Assembly: GCF_004331485.1 (NCBI RefSeq)
Contig: NZ_SJKD01000001.1
Location: 682,001-746,000, forward strand
Origin: Kribbella capetownensis
Lineage (GTDB): Bacteria > Actinomycetota > Actinomycetes > Propionibacteriales > Kribbellaceae
DNA length: 64,000 nt
Direction of reading: 5' to 3'
Positions within the stretch are counted from its first letter, which is position 1. Each line of letters begins with the position of its first letter. The translations under genes and the position numbers were made by a program. The notes beneath the pieces are model-generated. The model did not search any database. It was not told the origin of the DNA and saw nothing but the letters and a program-made list of their open reading frames with translations. Shown one piece after another: positions 52,404 through 59,769 of this stretch.

Positions 52404-53048
52404 ATGAACACTCTTGCTGACATTCTGCGTGGCGTCGAACGCGGCGCGTTCCCGCCCCCGGACCTCGGCATCACCGTCGTGCCCCCGCCGTCGGACCGAG
52501 CGTCCTGCCTGCTCGCGTTCACCGCACACATCGTCATCGCCGCCGATGTCGACGCCGCCTGGGTCGCGGAGCGACTGCCACCGGGCGACCTGTGCGCACC
52601 GACGAACCCGCCGTTCCTGTCGGCTCTCGAGGGGGCGACCGGCCGCCACGTGGCCTCCCTCGACGCGATGCTGCTCGCGCCGGCAATCACCGACCCGGCA
52701 GAGCGCGCGGCAGCGACCGCCGGGCTCAGTGAAGTGACCGACCACCAGCACTCCCGGGTCGAGAACGCCCTGCACACCCGCGACGACGTCCGTGTGTATC
52801 TCGACGAGTACGGCGGTTTCGTGCTGACCGGGCGTGGACTCGCGGACCGCATCGAGTGTGCGATCGAAGTACCGGAGGACGCCCGCGGCAAGGGACACGG
52901 GCGCCGGCTGGCGCGGGCCGCGCGGGCCTTGATTCCTGCGAATGCACAGGTTTGGGCGCAGGTCACACCGGGCAATGCCGCGTCGATGCGCACGTTCTTC
53001 GCGGCCGGATACCGGCCTGTAGGTTCCGAAGCCCTGCTGGTCAAGTGA
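52404..53048 (+). CDS. GNAT family N-acetyltransferase
   Basis: A protein of about 214 residues; the C-terminal half contains the GNAT acetyl-CoA site CAIEVPEDARGKGHGRRLARAARAL (start and end of this stretch at about residues 153-177) and AQVTPGNAASMRTFFAAGYRPVGSEALL. The N-terminal half has no clear GNAT core and resembles the two-part acetyltransferase proteins found in this phylum. Starts ATG 52404 or ATG 52395; there is no ribosome-binding site, and GACAAT just ahead may be a -10 for a nearly leaderless message. Confidence 0.72.
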   Translation: MNTLADILRGVERGAFPPPDLGITVVPPPSDRASCLLAFTAHIVIAADVDAAWVAERLPPGDLCAPTNPPFLSALEGATGRHVASLDAMLLAPAITDPAERAAATAGLSEVTDHQHSRVENALHTRDDVRVYLDEYGGFVLTGRGLADRIECAIEVPEDARGKGHGRRLARAARALIPANAQVWAQVTPGNAASMRTFFAAGYRPVGSEALLVK

Positions 53049-53103
53049 CCACCGGGTGAACATCCGGTGGTCGGACCGTTGCTCGGGGCACCTAATCCAC
53101 ACC

Positions 53104-53112
53104 TGTGGACAA
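53104..53112. other. DnaA-box-like nonamer
   Basis: TGTGGACAA, reverse complement TTGTCCACA, equals the DnaA-box form preferred in actinobacteria. A second box (TGTGGATAA) is at 53983-53991. Only two isolated boxes are present, so this is not an origin. Confidence 0.3.
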
Positions 53113-53129
53113 CGTTGGGGACAACGTCC

Positions 53130-53927
53130 TCAGGCGGTGCGGCGCCGGCGGTGGTAGGTGTGCGGTTCGCCGGCGTAGAAGTTGCCGCGGTACAGACCCC
53201 GGATGATCTCGGCCTCGTAGCCGTCGAGTTCGGGCATGCCGAGTTCGCGGGCGATCTCGAGCTCGGCGTGCGCGTCGTACGGGACGCGGACGAACTGGAT
53301 CGAGAACGTCGCCGGATCGGGTGAGTCCGGCACGCCTTCGAGGATCGTGTAGACCGGGGTCGGATCGTCCAGGCTGTTGCCGACCGAGCCGATGTTGAAC
53401 AGCGTCCGGCCGAGGTCGACCTCATAGAACGGGTCGTGGGTGTCGGCGTACCCGACCATCGTCGGGATCGGTCCGTCGCCGGTGGCCTCGGTGTTGTCGA
53501 ACATCAGCCGGTACTCCGCCTCGTCGTGGTCGAACCGGACGCGCTTGTGAACACTCGTCGAGGAGGCGTGGAACAACCGGATCTGCCGGCCGCTGAGCAG
53601 GAAGTCGTGGCAGAACGGGAGCCCGCGCAGCCAGATCCCCTGGTCCTCGCGCAGTTCCTTCTGCCACCAGCGCATTCCCTCGCTGTCGAACTCCCGGTCC
53701 GGGTTGGGCAGCGAGTCGTCCCAGTTGCCGAGGATGTTCACCTCGCAGACCTCCCGGCACCGGTCCACCACCGCCTGGCCGCGCGGTCCCTTCCCGACAT
53801 AGTCGCCGAGGTTGAAGATCCGCTCGATCCCCCGCCGCTCGATGTCCGCGAGCACCGCCTCCAACGCGGTCAGGTTCCCGTGCACGTCCGAAATCAGCGC
53901 GATCCGCTCCAGCCCCATGTCCGTCAT
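53130..53927 (-). CDS. calcineurin-like metallophosphoesterase
   Basis: A 265-residue cytosolic phosphoesterase of the YfcE/MJ0936-like group. Metal motifs: ISDVHGNLTAL (D-x-H near residue 14), NLGDYVGKGP (GD near residue 41), GNWDD (position of the usual GNH/D; Trp replaces His), FHAS, and YADTHDPF where GHTH is normal. Both changes affect residues that normally bind metals or phosphate, so activity may be altered. ATG 53925-53927 is the start. Its gene lies alone between a convergent GNAT gene and the isolated TrbL-like pair. Confidence 0.8.
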   Translation of the reverse strand: MTDMGLERIALISDVHGNLTALEAVLADIERRGIERIFNLGDYVGKGPRGQAVVDRCREVCEVNILGNWDDSLPNPDREFDSEGMRWWQKELREDQGIWLRGLPFCHDFLLSGRQIRLFHASSTSVHKRVRFDHDEAEYRLMFDNTEATGDGPIPTMVGYADTHDPFYEVDLGRTLFNIGSVGNSLDDPTPVYTILEGVPDSPDPATFSIQFVRVPYDAHAELEIARELGMPELDGYEAEIIRGLYRGNFYAGEPHTYHRRRRTA

Positions 53928-54030
53928 GGTTCCACCCTGCCGCACCCCACCGACACCGGTTTTCCCGGTGCCGGCCAAGGCCTGTGGATAACTTCCGCGG
54001 CGATCGGCCGATCTTTGCCAGCCTTGATCC

Positions 54031-54768
54031 ATGAGGCCGGAGCACGAGAACAAGTCATCGTTCGGACGCGGGTTCGTCACCGCCTGCGTGGTCGTCAGCG
54101 CGGTGCTGCTGTGCGGCACTCTGCTGCTGGTCAGCGCTCTGACCTCGGACGACGACCAACAGGCGGCAGCGCAGACCGGACCACCACCCGCGGCGTCCAG
54201 GACCCCCGACACCCAGCCTGCCGCGGCCGGCGACGGCCGTTGCGGTCTGCCCGGTGGTGATCAGACGATCCCGACGAAGCCGCCGGCCGTGGACTCCTGG
54301 GAGGTCAGCCGTCGCGTCGTCGTACCGCGATCAAGCGCGACCGGACCCGCCCGGACCGATGCCGACGGCTTCCGGCACTGCTTCGCCCACTCACCGACCG
54401 GCGCCGTGTTCGCCGCCTACAACGTGGTCGCCGCCTTCGCCGACCAGGAGCAGGCGCTCGCCACGATCAAGAAGCTGATGGTCCCGGGCCCTGACACCGA
54501 CGCCCTGAGGCGCGCTCAGAGCGAGTCGGAGCCGTCCGGCTCGGGGGCCTCGCAGGTGGCCGGCTTCCGCGTGCTCGACGCCGGTGGTGACCGAGCCACG
54601 ATCATGCTCGCCCTTCCGGCCGAGTCGGCGTACGTGAGCATCACGCTGACCATGCGCTGGTACGACGGCGACTGGCGTCTCCAGTCACCGCCTCCCGGTG
54701 GGGCGGTCGGCGATCCGTTCTCCCAGCACCAGGACCTGAGCGACTTCGTGCCGTGGAGCGGTGTCTGA
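54031..54768 (+). CDS. membrane-anchored protein paired with TrbL-like gene
   Basis: A 245-residue protein with one N-terminal membrane helix (about residues 15-37, FVTACVVVSAVLLCGTLLLVSAL), a Pro/Ala/Thr-rich linker and an extracytoplasmic domain containing CGLPGGDQTIP, FRHCFAHSPTGAVFAAYNVVAA and YDGDWRLQSPP. This organisation is found in small proteins encoded with actinobacterial conjugation-type membrane genes. The stop overlaps the start of the TrbL-like gene (TGATG), a strong sign of a shared complex. Molecular role unknown. Confidence 0.68.
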   Translation: MRPEHENKSSFGRGFVTACVVVSAVLLCGTLLLVSALTSDDDQQAAAQTGPPPAASRTPDTQPAAAGDGRCGLPGGDQTIPTKPPAVDSWEVSRRVVVPRSSATGPARTDADGFRHCFAHSPTGAVFAAYNVVAAFADQEQALATIKKLMVPGPDTDALRRAQSESEPSGSGASQVAGFRVLDAGGDRATIMLALPAESAYVSITLTMRWYDGDWRLQSPPPGGAVGDPFSQHQDLSDFVPWSGV

Positions 54769-56033
54769 TGTGTGGGCCGACGGAGATCGAGTGCCACGTC
54801 TTCCGCGGGATGAACCACGTCGCCGCCAACGCACTGGAACAGATCGCGAAGAGCATCGGGCAGGCGGCATCGGAGGGGGTTCAGGCGATCGCGACCTTCT
54901 GGATCCACCAACCGAGCCCGGCACTGTCGGTCGGCGCGGACACCTCGAGTCCGCGCAACAGTGCGATTGTCGACTTCCTCCAGGGCAACGTGCTGTGGGT
55001 GTCGGCGGCCGTCTTCACCGTCGCCGTACTGGTCGCCGGGATGCGGCTGGCCTGGGAGCAACGCGCCCGGCCGCTCCAAGAGTTGCTCAAGGCAACAATG
55101 GTGTTCGTCGTCGTCGGCGCGGCCGGCTCCGCGACACTGCAACTGCTGGCCGAGTGGTCGGACGGGCTCGCGGAGGCGATCATCCACTCCGCCCACCCCA
55201 ACGACACGACCCTCGGCACGGCGCTCGCGAACGTGGTACTGCAAGGCAGCCTGGGCACGGTGACGGGAACCAGCCCGGCCACGCTGATCATGATGTTCGC
55301 CGGCGTCGCCGTCATCCTGGCAGCCCTGATCCAGGTCGTGCTGATGGTGATCCGGTCGGCGATGCTGATCCTACTGGCGGGCACGTTCCCGCTGGCCGCG
55401 GCCGCGACCAACACCGAGATCGGCCGGGCCTGGTTCCGCAAGTACTGCGGCTGGTCGCTGGCGTTCATCGCGTACAAGCCGGCCGCGGCGCTGATCTACG
55501 CGGCCGCGCTGAAGATGAACGCGAGCGGCATCGGGCAGTCCGGCAACAGCTTCGTGCAGACCACCACCGGCCTGATGATGTTGTTCCTCGCGATCTTCGC
55601 GCTACCGGCCCTGCTCCGCTTCCTGGTCCCGGTCACGGCCGCGGTGGCCGGCGGCGGCTCGGGGATGGGCAGCGCAGTGGCCGATCCGGGCGGCATGGCG
55701 ACCGGCGCCGTCGGTGTCGGCAGATCGGCCTTCGGCCGAGGCGGCGGCGGATCCGGGTCTGGGCGGTCCGGCGGTGGATCGGGCCGTGGCGCATCCGGTG
55801 CGGTCGGAGTCGGTTCGCATCCCGGCGTCGTCGCGGCCGGTGGGATGGTGAACGGCGCACGGAAGTTCGCCGGCGGTCTGGCCGGTGCGGCGGCGCACTC
55901 CGCCGGTGAGCAGGGTGGCGGATCGACCACTCCGACCGCGTCCTTCGGTCCGCTGTCCCAGGCCGGCGGATCCCGCGAACCCCGGCGCGAGAGGAAGGGC
56001 CCGAGTGGCAGTGCGCCGTCCGCACCGAGCTAG
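54768..56033 (+). CDS. TrbL/VirB6-like polytopic membrane protein
   Basis: A 421-residue protein with about six to seven membrane helices between residues 65 and 300 and a long Gly/Ser/Ala-rich tail (from about residue 295). The core VLWVSAAVFTVAVLVAGMRLAWEQRARPLQELLKA, GTSPATLIMMFAGVAVIL and VIRSAMLILLAGTFPLAAAA fit the TrbL/VirB6 type-IV-secretion channel group as found in actinobacterial conjugative elements. Start ATG 54768 (TGATG overlap, GGAG nine bases ahead). No VirB4, coupling protein, relaxase or integrase is nearby, so the system is incomplete in this window. Confidence 0.72.
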   Translation: MCGPTEIECHVFRGMNHVAANALEQIAKSIGQAASEGVQAIATFWIHQPSPALSVGADTSSPRNSAIVDFLQGNVLWVSAAVFTVAVLVAGMRLAWEQRARPLQELLKATMVFVVVGAAGSATLQLLAEWSDGLAEAIIHSAHPNDTTLGTALANVVLQGSLGTVTGTSPATLIMMFAGVAVILAALIQVVLMVIRSAMLILLAGTFPLAAAATNTEIGRAWFRKYCGWSLAFIAYKPAAALIYAAALKMNASGIGQSGNSFVQTTTGLMMLFLAIFALPALLRFLVPVTAAVAGGGSGMGSAVADPGGMATGAVGVGRSAFGRGGGGSGSGRSGGGSGRGASGAVGVGSHPGVVAAGGMVNGARKFAGGLAGAAAHSAGEQGGGSTTPTASFGPLSQAGGSREPRRERKGPSGSAPSAPS

Positions 56034-56113
56034 ACCAGATCCCGCCGGTGGCGCTCACCGGTGGCCGGGTTACGCTCAGGAGCTTGTCGGTTCGGGGTCG
56101 ATCTGTAGCCGAA

Positions 56114-56156
56114 AGGTCACCCCGTGTAGCGAAGTGACCTAGTCAGCTAATAGAGT
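56114..56156 (+). promoter_or_regulatory. marR-type operator and leaderless promoter
   Basis: AGGTCAC (56114-56120) and GTGACCT (56134-56140) form a perfect 7-bp inverted repeat. TAGAGT (56151-56156) stands six bases before ATG 56163 and is well placed as a -10 element of a leaderless transcript, as no ribosome-binding site is present. Confidence 0.5.
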
Positions 56157-56162
56157 CCGCGC

Positions 56163-56714
56163 ATGACCATCGCGCCTTCGCTTTGCTCGCCCCTAGCGCT
56201 CGCCGATGCAGAACCCACCCGCGCCGCGGAACCATGGGAAAGCGACGTCCTCACCGCGTACGGTCTGCTGCGAGAAGCAGCGGCCGAACTCGATCATGTG
56301 ATGCGTCACTCCCTCAAGCGCAGTGGTCTGCAAATGGCAATGTTCGAACTGTTGCTGCGGCTGGCCCGCAGTCACGGGGAGAAGCAGCGTCTCACCTCTC
56401 TAGCCCGGGAGTTGACCGTCACCACCGGCGGCATCACCCGGCTGGTCGACCGCGCCGAGAACCTCGGTCTGGTACGCCGGGAACCCTGTCCCGACGATGC
56501 CCGCGGCTCGTTCGCGGTTCTCACCGAGGAGGGGAAGCGGCGGCTGCGCGAAGCACTGCCGGATCACCTCCTGGAGATCGACAGCCTCTGGATGTCCCAA
56601 CTGTCCGACGAGCGGGAGGTCGTGCTCGGCAAGTTGCGCCGGGTTCGCGACAACGCCCGCCGCTGGCCGAATGGCCGGCCACCGCTGGGTCCGCTCTCTC
56701 CCGAGCGGATCTGA
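56163..56714 (+). CDS. MarR family transcriptional regulator
   Basis: A 183-residue winged-helix regulator. DNA-binding region: RLTSLARELTVTTGGITRLVDRAENLGLVRREPCPDDARGSFAVLTEEGKRRL (about residues 75-127; the wing is PCPDDARGS). N-terminal 30 residues are an extension. It is followed by short tandem repeats and a terminator, so it is monocistronic. No ribosome-binding site precedes ATG 56163. It may repress itself via the inverted repeat at 56114. Target genes unknown. Confidence 0.88.
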   Translation: MTIAPSLCSPLALADAEPTRAAEPWESDVLTAYGLLREAAAELDHVMRHSLKRSGLQMAMFELLLRLARSHGEKQRLTSLARELTVTTGGITRLVDRAENLGLVRREPCPDDARGSFAVLTEEGKRRLREALPDHLLEIDSLWMSQLSDEREVVLGKLRRVRDNARRWPNGRPPLGPLSPERI

Positions 56715-56751
56715 CCCGGATCCGACCCCGGATCCGACCCCGGATCCGACG
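56706..56751. repeat. short tandem repeat around CGGATCCGAC
   Basis: CGGATCCGAC occurs three times in a 12-base register, preceded by a diverged copy CGGATCTGAC that covers the marR stop codon. Each unit contains the palindrome CGGATCCG. The array may form alternative hairpins; no role is evident. Confidence 0.6.
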
Positions 56752-56800
56752 CAGTATCCGGGGAACAACTCGATCCTTGTATTACCCGCGACTAACGGAT

Positions 56801-56828
56801 GGGGCGCCCGACTGGTGTCGGGCGCCCC
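56801..56828 (+). terminator. 12-bp perfect stem-loop terminator after marR gene
   Basis: Arms 56801-56812 and 56817-56828 are exactly complementary with a TGGT loop. It lies 20 bases before the next start codon, so it isolates the oxidoreductase gene from the regulator. Confidence 0.75.
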
Positions 56829-56847
56829 GCCGCGTAATGGTTGAGAG

Positions 56848-58410
56848 GTGAACCAGCAACTCGTCGACCAGCCGCGGGCGCCCCAACGTCGTACCGAGGG
56901 CAGGAACGGGGTCCGCTGGCGTGGTGCCGTGGGTGGCATCCTCGCCGCTCTGGCCGGACTGGCGGCCGGGAGCGTCGCCGCCGGCCTCCTCGGCACCTCG
57001 CAGACACCCGTGGTCGCGATCGGGTCGGCGTTCATCGACCGGGTCCCGCCGTGGCTCAAGGACCTGGCGATCTCCTGGTTCGGCACCAACGACAAGACCG
57101 CGCTGCGGGTCGGCATCGTGATCGTCCTGCTCGCCCTGGCCGCGATCGGCGGCATTCTCGCGGTACGGCGCTACTGGGCCGGCGCGCTGATCATCGTCGT
57201 ACTGACGGGGGCGGCGGTGATCGCGGCGGCGACGCGGGCGGACGCCGGACAGACCGGGTTCCTGCCGTCGGCGGTCGCCGGGATCACGGCCCTGATCATT
57301 CTGCGGCTCTTCAGCAGGCGGCTCGAGCCGCTCCTCCAAGGGCCCGACGACGGCGTGAGCCGACGCGGATTCCTGCAGTTGTCGGCCGGAGTCGCGATCG
57401 GCTCAGCGGCTGTCGGCCTGCTCGGCCGGGTCGTCTCGGGGAACCGTGCCGCGGTGGCCGATGCACGGAAGGCGCTCAATCTGCCGAAGCCGCCGAGCCT
57501 CGACGCGCCGGCGGGTGCGCAGGCCGAAGGCGCGGTGCCGTGGGTCACCCCGAACGACGACTTCTACCGGATCGACACGGCGCTGTCGGTGCCGCAGATC
57601 CTGCCGTCGGACTGGAAGCTACGCGTCCACGGGATGGTCGACCGCGAGATCGAGTTGAGCTTCGACGACCTGCTGAAGCGGCCGGTCCTGCACAAATGGG
57701 TGACGCTGACCTGCGTGAGCAACGAGGTCGGCGGCGACCTGATCGGGAACGCGATGTGGTCCGGAGTACTGCTCAAGGACCTGCTGCAGGAGGCCGGCCC
57801 GTCCTCAGACGCCGACGCGATCCAGTCCACGTCGAAGGACGGCTTCACCGCGGGTACGCCGCTCAGCACACTGCTCGACGATCGTCAGGCGATGCTGGCG
57901 TACGCGATGAACGGGCAGCCGTTGCCGGTCGAGCACGGCTTCCCGGTGCGGATCGTCGTACCCGGGCTGTACGGGTATGTGTCCGCGACGAAGTGGCTGA
58001 CGGACATCGAGGTGACCCGGTTCGACCAGTTCGAGGGGTACTGGACGCCGCGCGGCTGGTCGGCGCTCGGACCGATCAAGTTGTCGTCGCGGATCGACGT
58101 ACCGGGCGGCAAAGAGGTGCCGGCGGGTCAGGTCACGGTGGCCGGGGTCGCGTGGGACCAGCACGTCGGGGTGTCGAAGGTCGAGGTCCGGGTGGACGGC
58201 GGCCCGTGGCACGAGGCGACGCTGGCGACGGACGCGTCGATCGACACCTGGCGGCAGTGGCACTGGACCTGGGACAACGCGCCGCACGGGATGCACATGC
58301 TGCAGTCCCGCGCGTTCGATGCCAAGGGAAACCCTCAGGTCGAGGCCTCGGCCTCACCCGCACCGAACGGCGCGACCGGCCTGCACACGGTCAGCGTGAA
58401 GGTGAACTAG
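56848..58410 (+). CDS. membrane-anchored molybdopterin-dependent oxidoreductase (sulfite-oxidase family)
   Basis: A 520-residue protein. The first 165 residues hold about four membrane helices (IGGILAALAGLAAGSVAAGLL type segments). SRRGFLQLSAGVAIG at about residue 170 resembles a twin-arginine motif placed after the helices. The catalytic domain follows: VTPNDDFYRIDTAL, LTCVSNEVGG with the molybdenum-ligand Cys near residue 289, HGFPVRIVVPGLYG and VKWLTDIEV-type strand; a dimerisation Ig-like domain ends it. This is the SUOX/YedY-like arrangement of actinobacterial Moco enzymes. Physiological substrate unknown. The gene ends 20 bases inside the convergent TetR gene. Confidence 0.85.
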   Translation: MNQQLVDQPRAPQRRTEGRNGVRWRGAVGGILAALAGLAAGSVAAGLLGTSQTPVVAIGSAFIDRVPPWLKDLAISWFGTNDKTALRVGIVIVLLALAAIGGILAVRRYWAGALIIVVLTGAAVIAAATRADAGQTGFLPSAVAGITALIILRLFSRRLEPLLQGPDDGVSRRGFLQLSAGVAIGSAAVGLLGRVVSGNRAAVADARKALNLPKPPSLDAPAGAQAEGAVPWVTPNDDFYRIDTALSVPQILPSDWKLRVHGMVDREIELSFDDLLKRPVLHKWVTLTCVSNEVGGDLIGNAMWSGVLLKDLLQEAGPSSDADAIQSTSKDGFTAGTPLSTLLDDRQAMLAYAMNGQPLPVEHGFPVRIVVPGLYGYVSATKWLTDIEVTRFDQFEGYWTPRGWSALGPIKLSSRIDVPGGKEVPAGQVTVAGVAWDQHVGVSKVEVRVDGGPWHEATLATDASIDTWRQWHWTWDNAPHGMHMLQSRAFDAKGNPQVEASASPAPNGATGLHTVSVKVN

Positions 58411-59020
58411 GTCGTTTCTGGGTCGTCACGGCGGTCAGGACCATCGGCAGGAAGGTGCGTTCGAGCGAGCCGGCCGGGACCTTCCGGGGCTCCAGCAGGC
58501 TTTGTGACCGCGCACCTTCGTGTACGGCGATGACGAGCCGGACGAACTGCTCCGCCGGGACGCTCATCCGCATCCCGCTGGTCTCGGAAATCTCCTCGAC
58601 CAGCTTGGTCAGGCTGGTCCGGAACATCGCCCGCTGCCGATTGAGCGCCCGCGCCGCTTCCGGATTCCGCAACGCGTGCAGGGTGAACTCGGTCGAGATC
58701 AGATGCCACTGCCGCTGGTCCCCGGCCGCCTCGTCGAGCAGTCCTAGTACGGCGTCCAGCAGCGTGCCTGGCTGATTCGCAAGGTCCGGCAGCAGCGCAC
58801 CGATCTGTTCGAGCAGGCGGTCGGTGGTTGCCTGGAACAACGCCAGCACGAGCTCGTCCTTGGACCCGAAGTTCGAGTAGAAGGCGCCACGGGTGAAGCC
58901 GGCCCGCTCGCAGATGTCCTCCACCGATGCGCCGTGGAATCCGCGCTCGGCGAACACCTCGAGGGCACCGTCGAGGAGGCGGGCCCGAGTGGCGGAGCGG
59001 CGGCGCTTGGGTGCATCCAT
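58391..59020 (-). CDS. TetR family transcriptional regulator
   Basis: A 209-residue repressor: LLDGALEVFAERGFHGASVEDICERAGFTRGAFYSNFGSKDELVLALFQ forms the N-terminal helix-turn-helix (about residues 15-63). The C-terminal domain includes DQRQWHLISTEFTLHALRNPEAARALN. The divergent ATPase-like/YhgE genes begin 57 bases from its start, and two copies of ATAC-N6-GTAT lie between, so it very likely represses both transcripts. The gene end overlaps the convergent oxidoreductase by 20 bases. Confidence 0.9.
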   Translation of the reverse strand: MDAPKRRRSATRARLLDGALEVFAERGFHGASVEDICERAGFTRGAFYSNFGSKDELVLALFQATTDRLLEQIGALLPDLANQPGTLLDAVLGLLDEAAGDQRQWHLISTEFTLHALRNPEAARALNRQRAMFRTSLTKLVEEISETSGMRMSVPAEQFVRLVIAVHEGARSQSLLEPRKVPAGSLERTFLPMVLTAVTTQKRPSSPSR

Positions 59021-59029
59021 CGGAGTAGG

Positions 59030-59060
59030 ATACAGTTCTGTATTGAATACACAACCGTAT
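59030..59060. promoter_or_regulatory. two ATAC-N6-GTAT operators between TetR and ATPase-like genes
   Basis: ATACAGTTCTGTAT (59030-59043, perfect palindrome) and ATACACAACCGTAT (59047-59060) share the form ATAC-N6-GTAT with centres 17 bases apart. They lie 10 bases ahead of the TetR start and 17 bases ahead of the ATPase-like start on the other strand. Confidence 0.68.
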
Positions 59061-59076
59061 TGAACGGGGAAGCGGG

Positions 59077-59769
59077 ATGCAGCTCGAGGCCAGCCGGATC
59101 AGCGTGCGCGGCCCACACGCACCGATGCTCGACACCACATCGGTGGGCGTCGCCGACCATCAGGTCGTGCTGCTGGCGGGCTACCCAGGCCCCGGACATA
59201 TCGCGGCAGCCCTCGGACTGTCAGGTCGGCTGCGACCCGACACCGGCCGGGTGCGGCTGGACGGCGCGACTGACGCCGCTCTGCTGCGCCGCCGGGTAGC
59301 CGTGGTCGACGCGCCCGGCATCACCGAACCGGACGACGCGCTGCCAGTGCAGACGGTGATCGGCGAGGAGCTGGCGATCGCTGGACGCAAGGCCGGCCGG
59401 AAGGCAGTGCTGGAGTGGCTCGACGATCATGACGCCACACAGCACGCAGGCAAGCGCTTCGAGCATCTACCGGTCGCCGAGCGGACCGAGTTACTCGCCG
59501 AGCTCACAGTGACGCGACCCGACGTACAAGCGGTCATCCTGACGATGCCGGACCGCCATGGCGGCGATCCGCAGGAGTGGTACGCCCTCGGCCGGCGCCT
59601 GGCGTCTCGCGGGTACGGCGTGATCATCACCTGTGCTGATGCATCTGCGCGTCTCCTGGGTGTGCCGGCCGCACAGCTTGGTTCTGTCGACCAGCCCGAG
59701 CCGATCCAGGTCGCCCCCGTCGCGCCGGTGAAACCCATGACTGCCATTGATGAGGAGCTGAAGGCGTGA
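59077..59769 (+). CDS. degenerate ABC-ATPase-like protein (P-loop lost)
   Basis: A 230-residue protein whose fold order follows an ABC ATPase: a leading strand region, then the Walker A position VLLAGYPGPGHIAAALGLSG (about residues 30-49), where the Lys-Ser/Thr of GxxGxGKS/T is missing; the signature position reads LPVAERTELL and the Walker B position AVILTMPDR, lacking the Asp-Glu pair. It therefore probably does not hydrolyse ATP. The stop overlaps the GTG of the YhgE/Pip gene, as in operons where a normal ABC ATPase sits at this place. It may be a structural or binding remnant serving the membrane protein. Confidence 0.6.
   Translation: MQLEASRISVRGPHAPMLDTTSVGVADHQVVLLAGYPGPGHIAAALGLSGRLRPDTGRVRLDGATDAALLRRRVAVVDAPGITEPDDALPVQTVIGEELAIAGRKAGRKAVLEWLDDHDATQHAGKRFEHLPVAERTELLAELTVTRPDVQAVILTMPDRHGGDPQEWYALGRRLASRGYGVIITCADASARLLGVPAAQLGSVDQPEPIQVAPVAPVKPMTAIDEELKA

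Noticed and set aside
54031..56033. Idea of a complete integrative conjugative element around the TrbL-like pair
   Set aside because: No relaxase, integrase, coupling ATPase, tRNA-linked att site or terminal repeats are present in the flanks.
56706..56751. Possible CRISPR or plasmid iteron array
   Set aside because: Repeat units are only 10-12 bases with no spacers; no cas or rep gene nearby.
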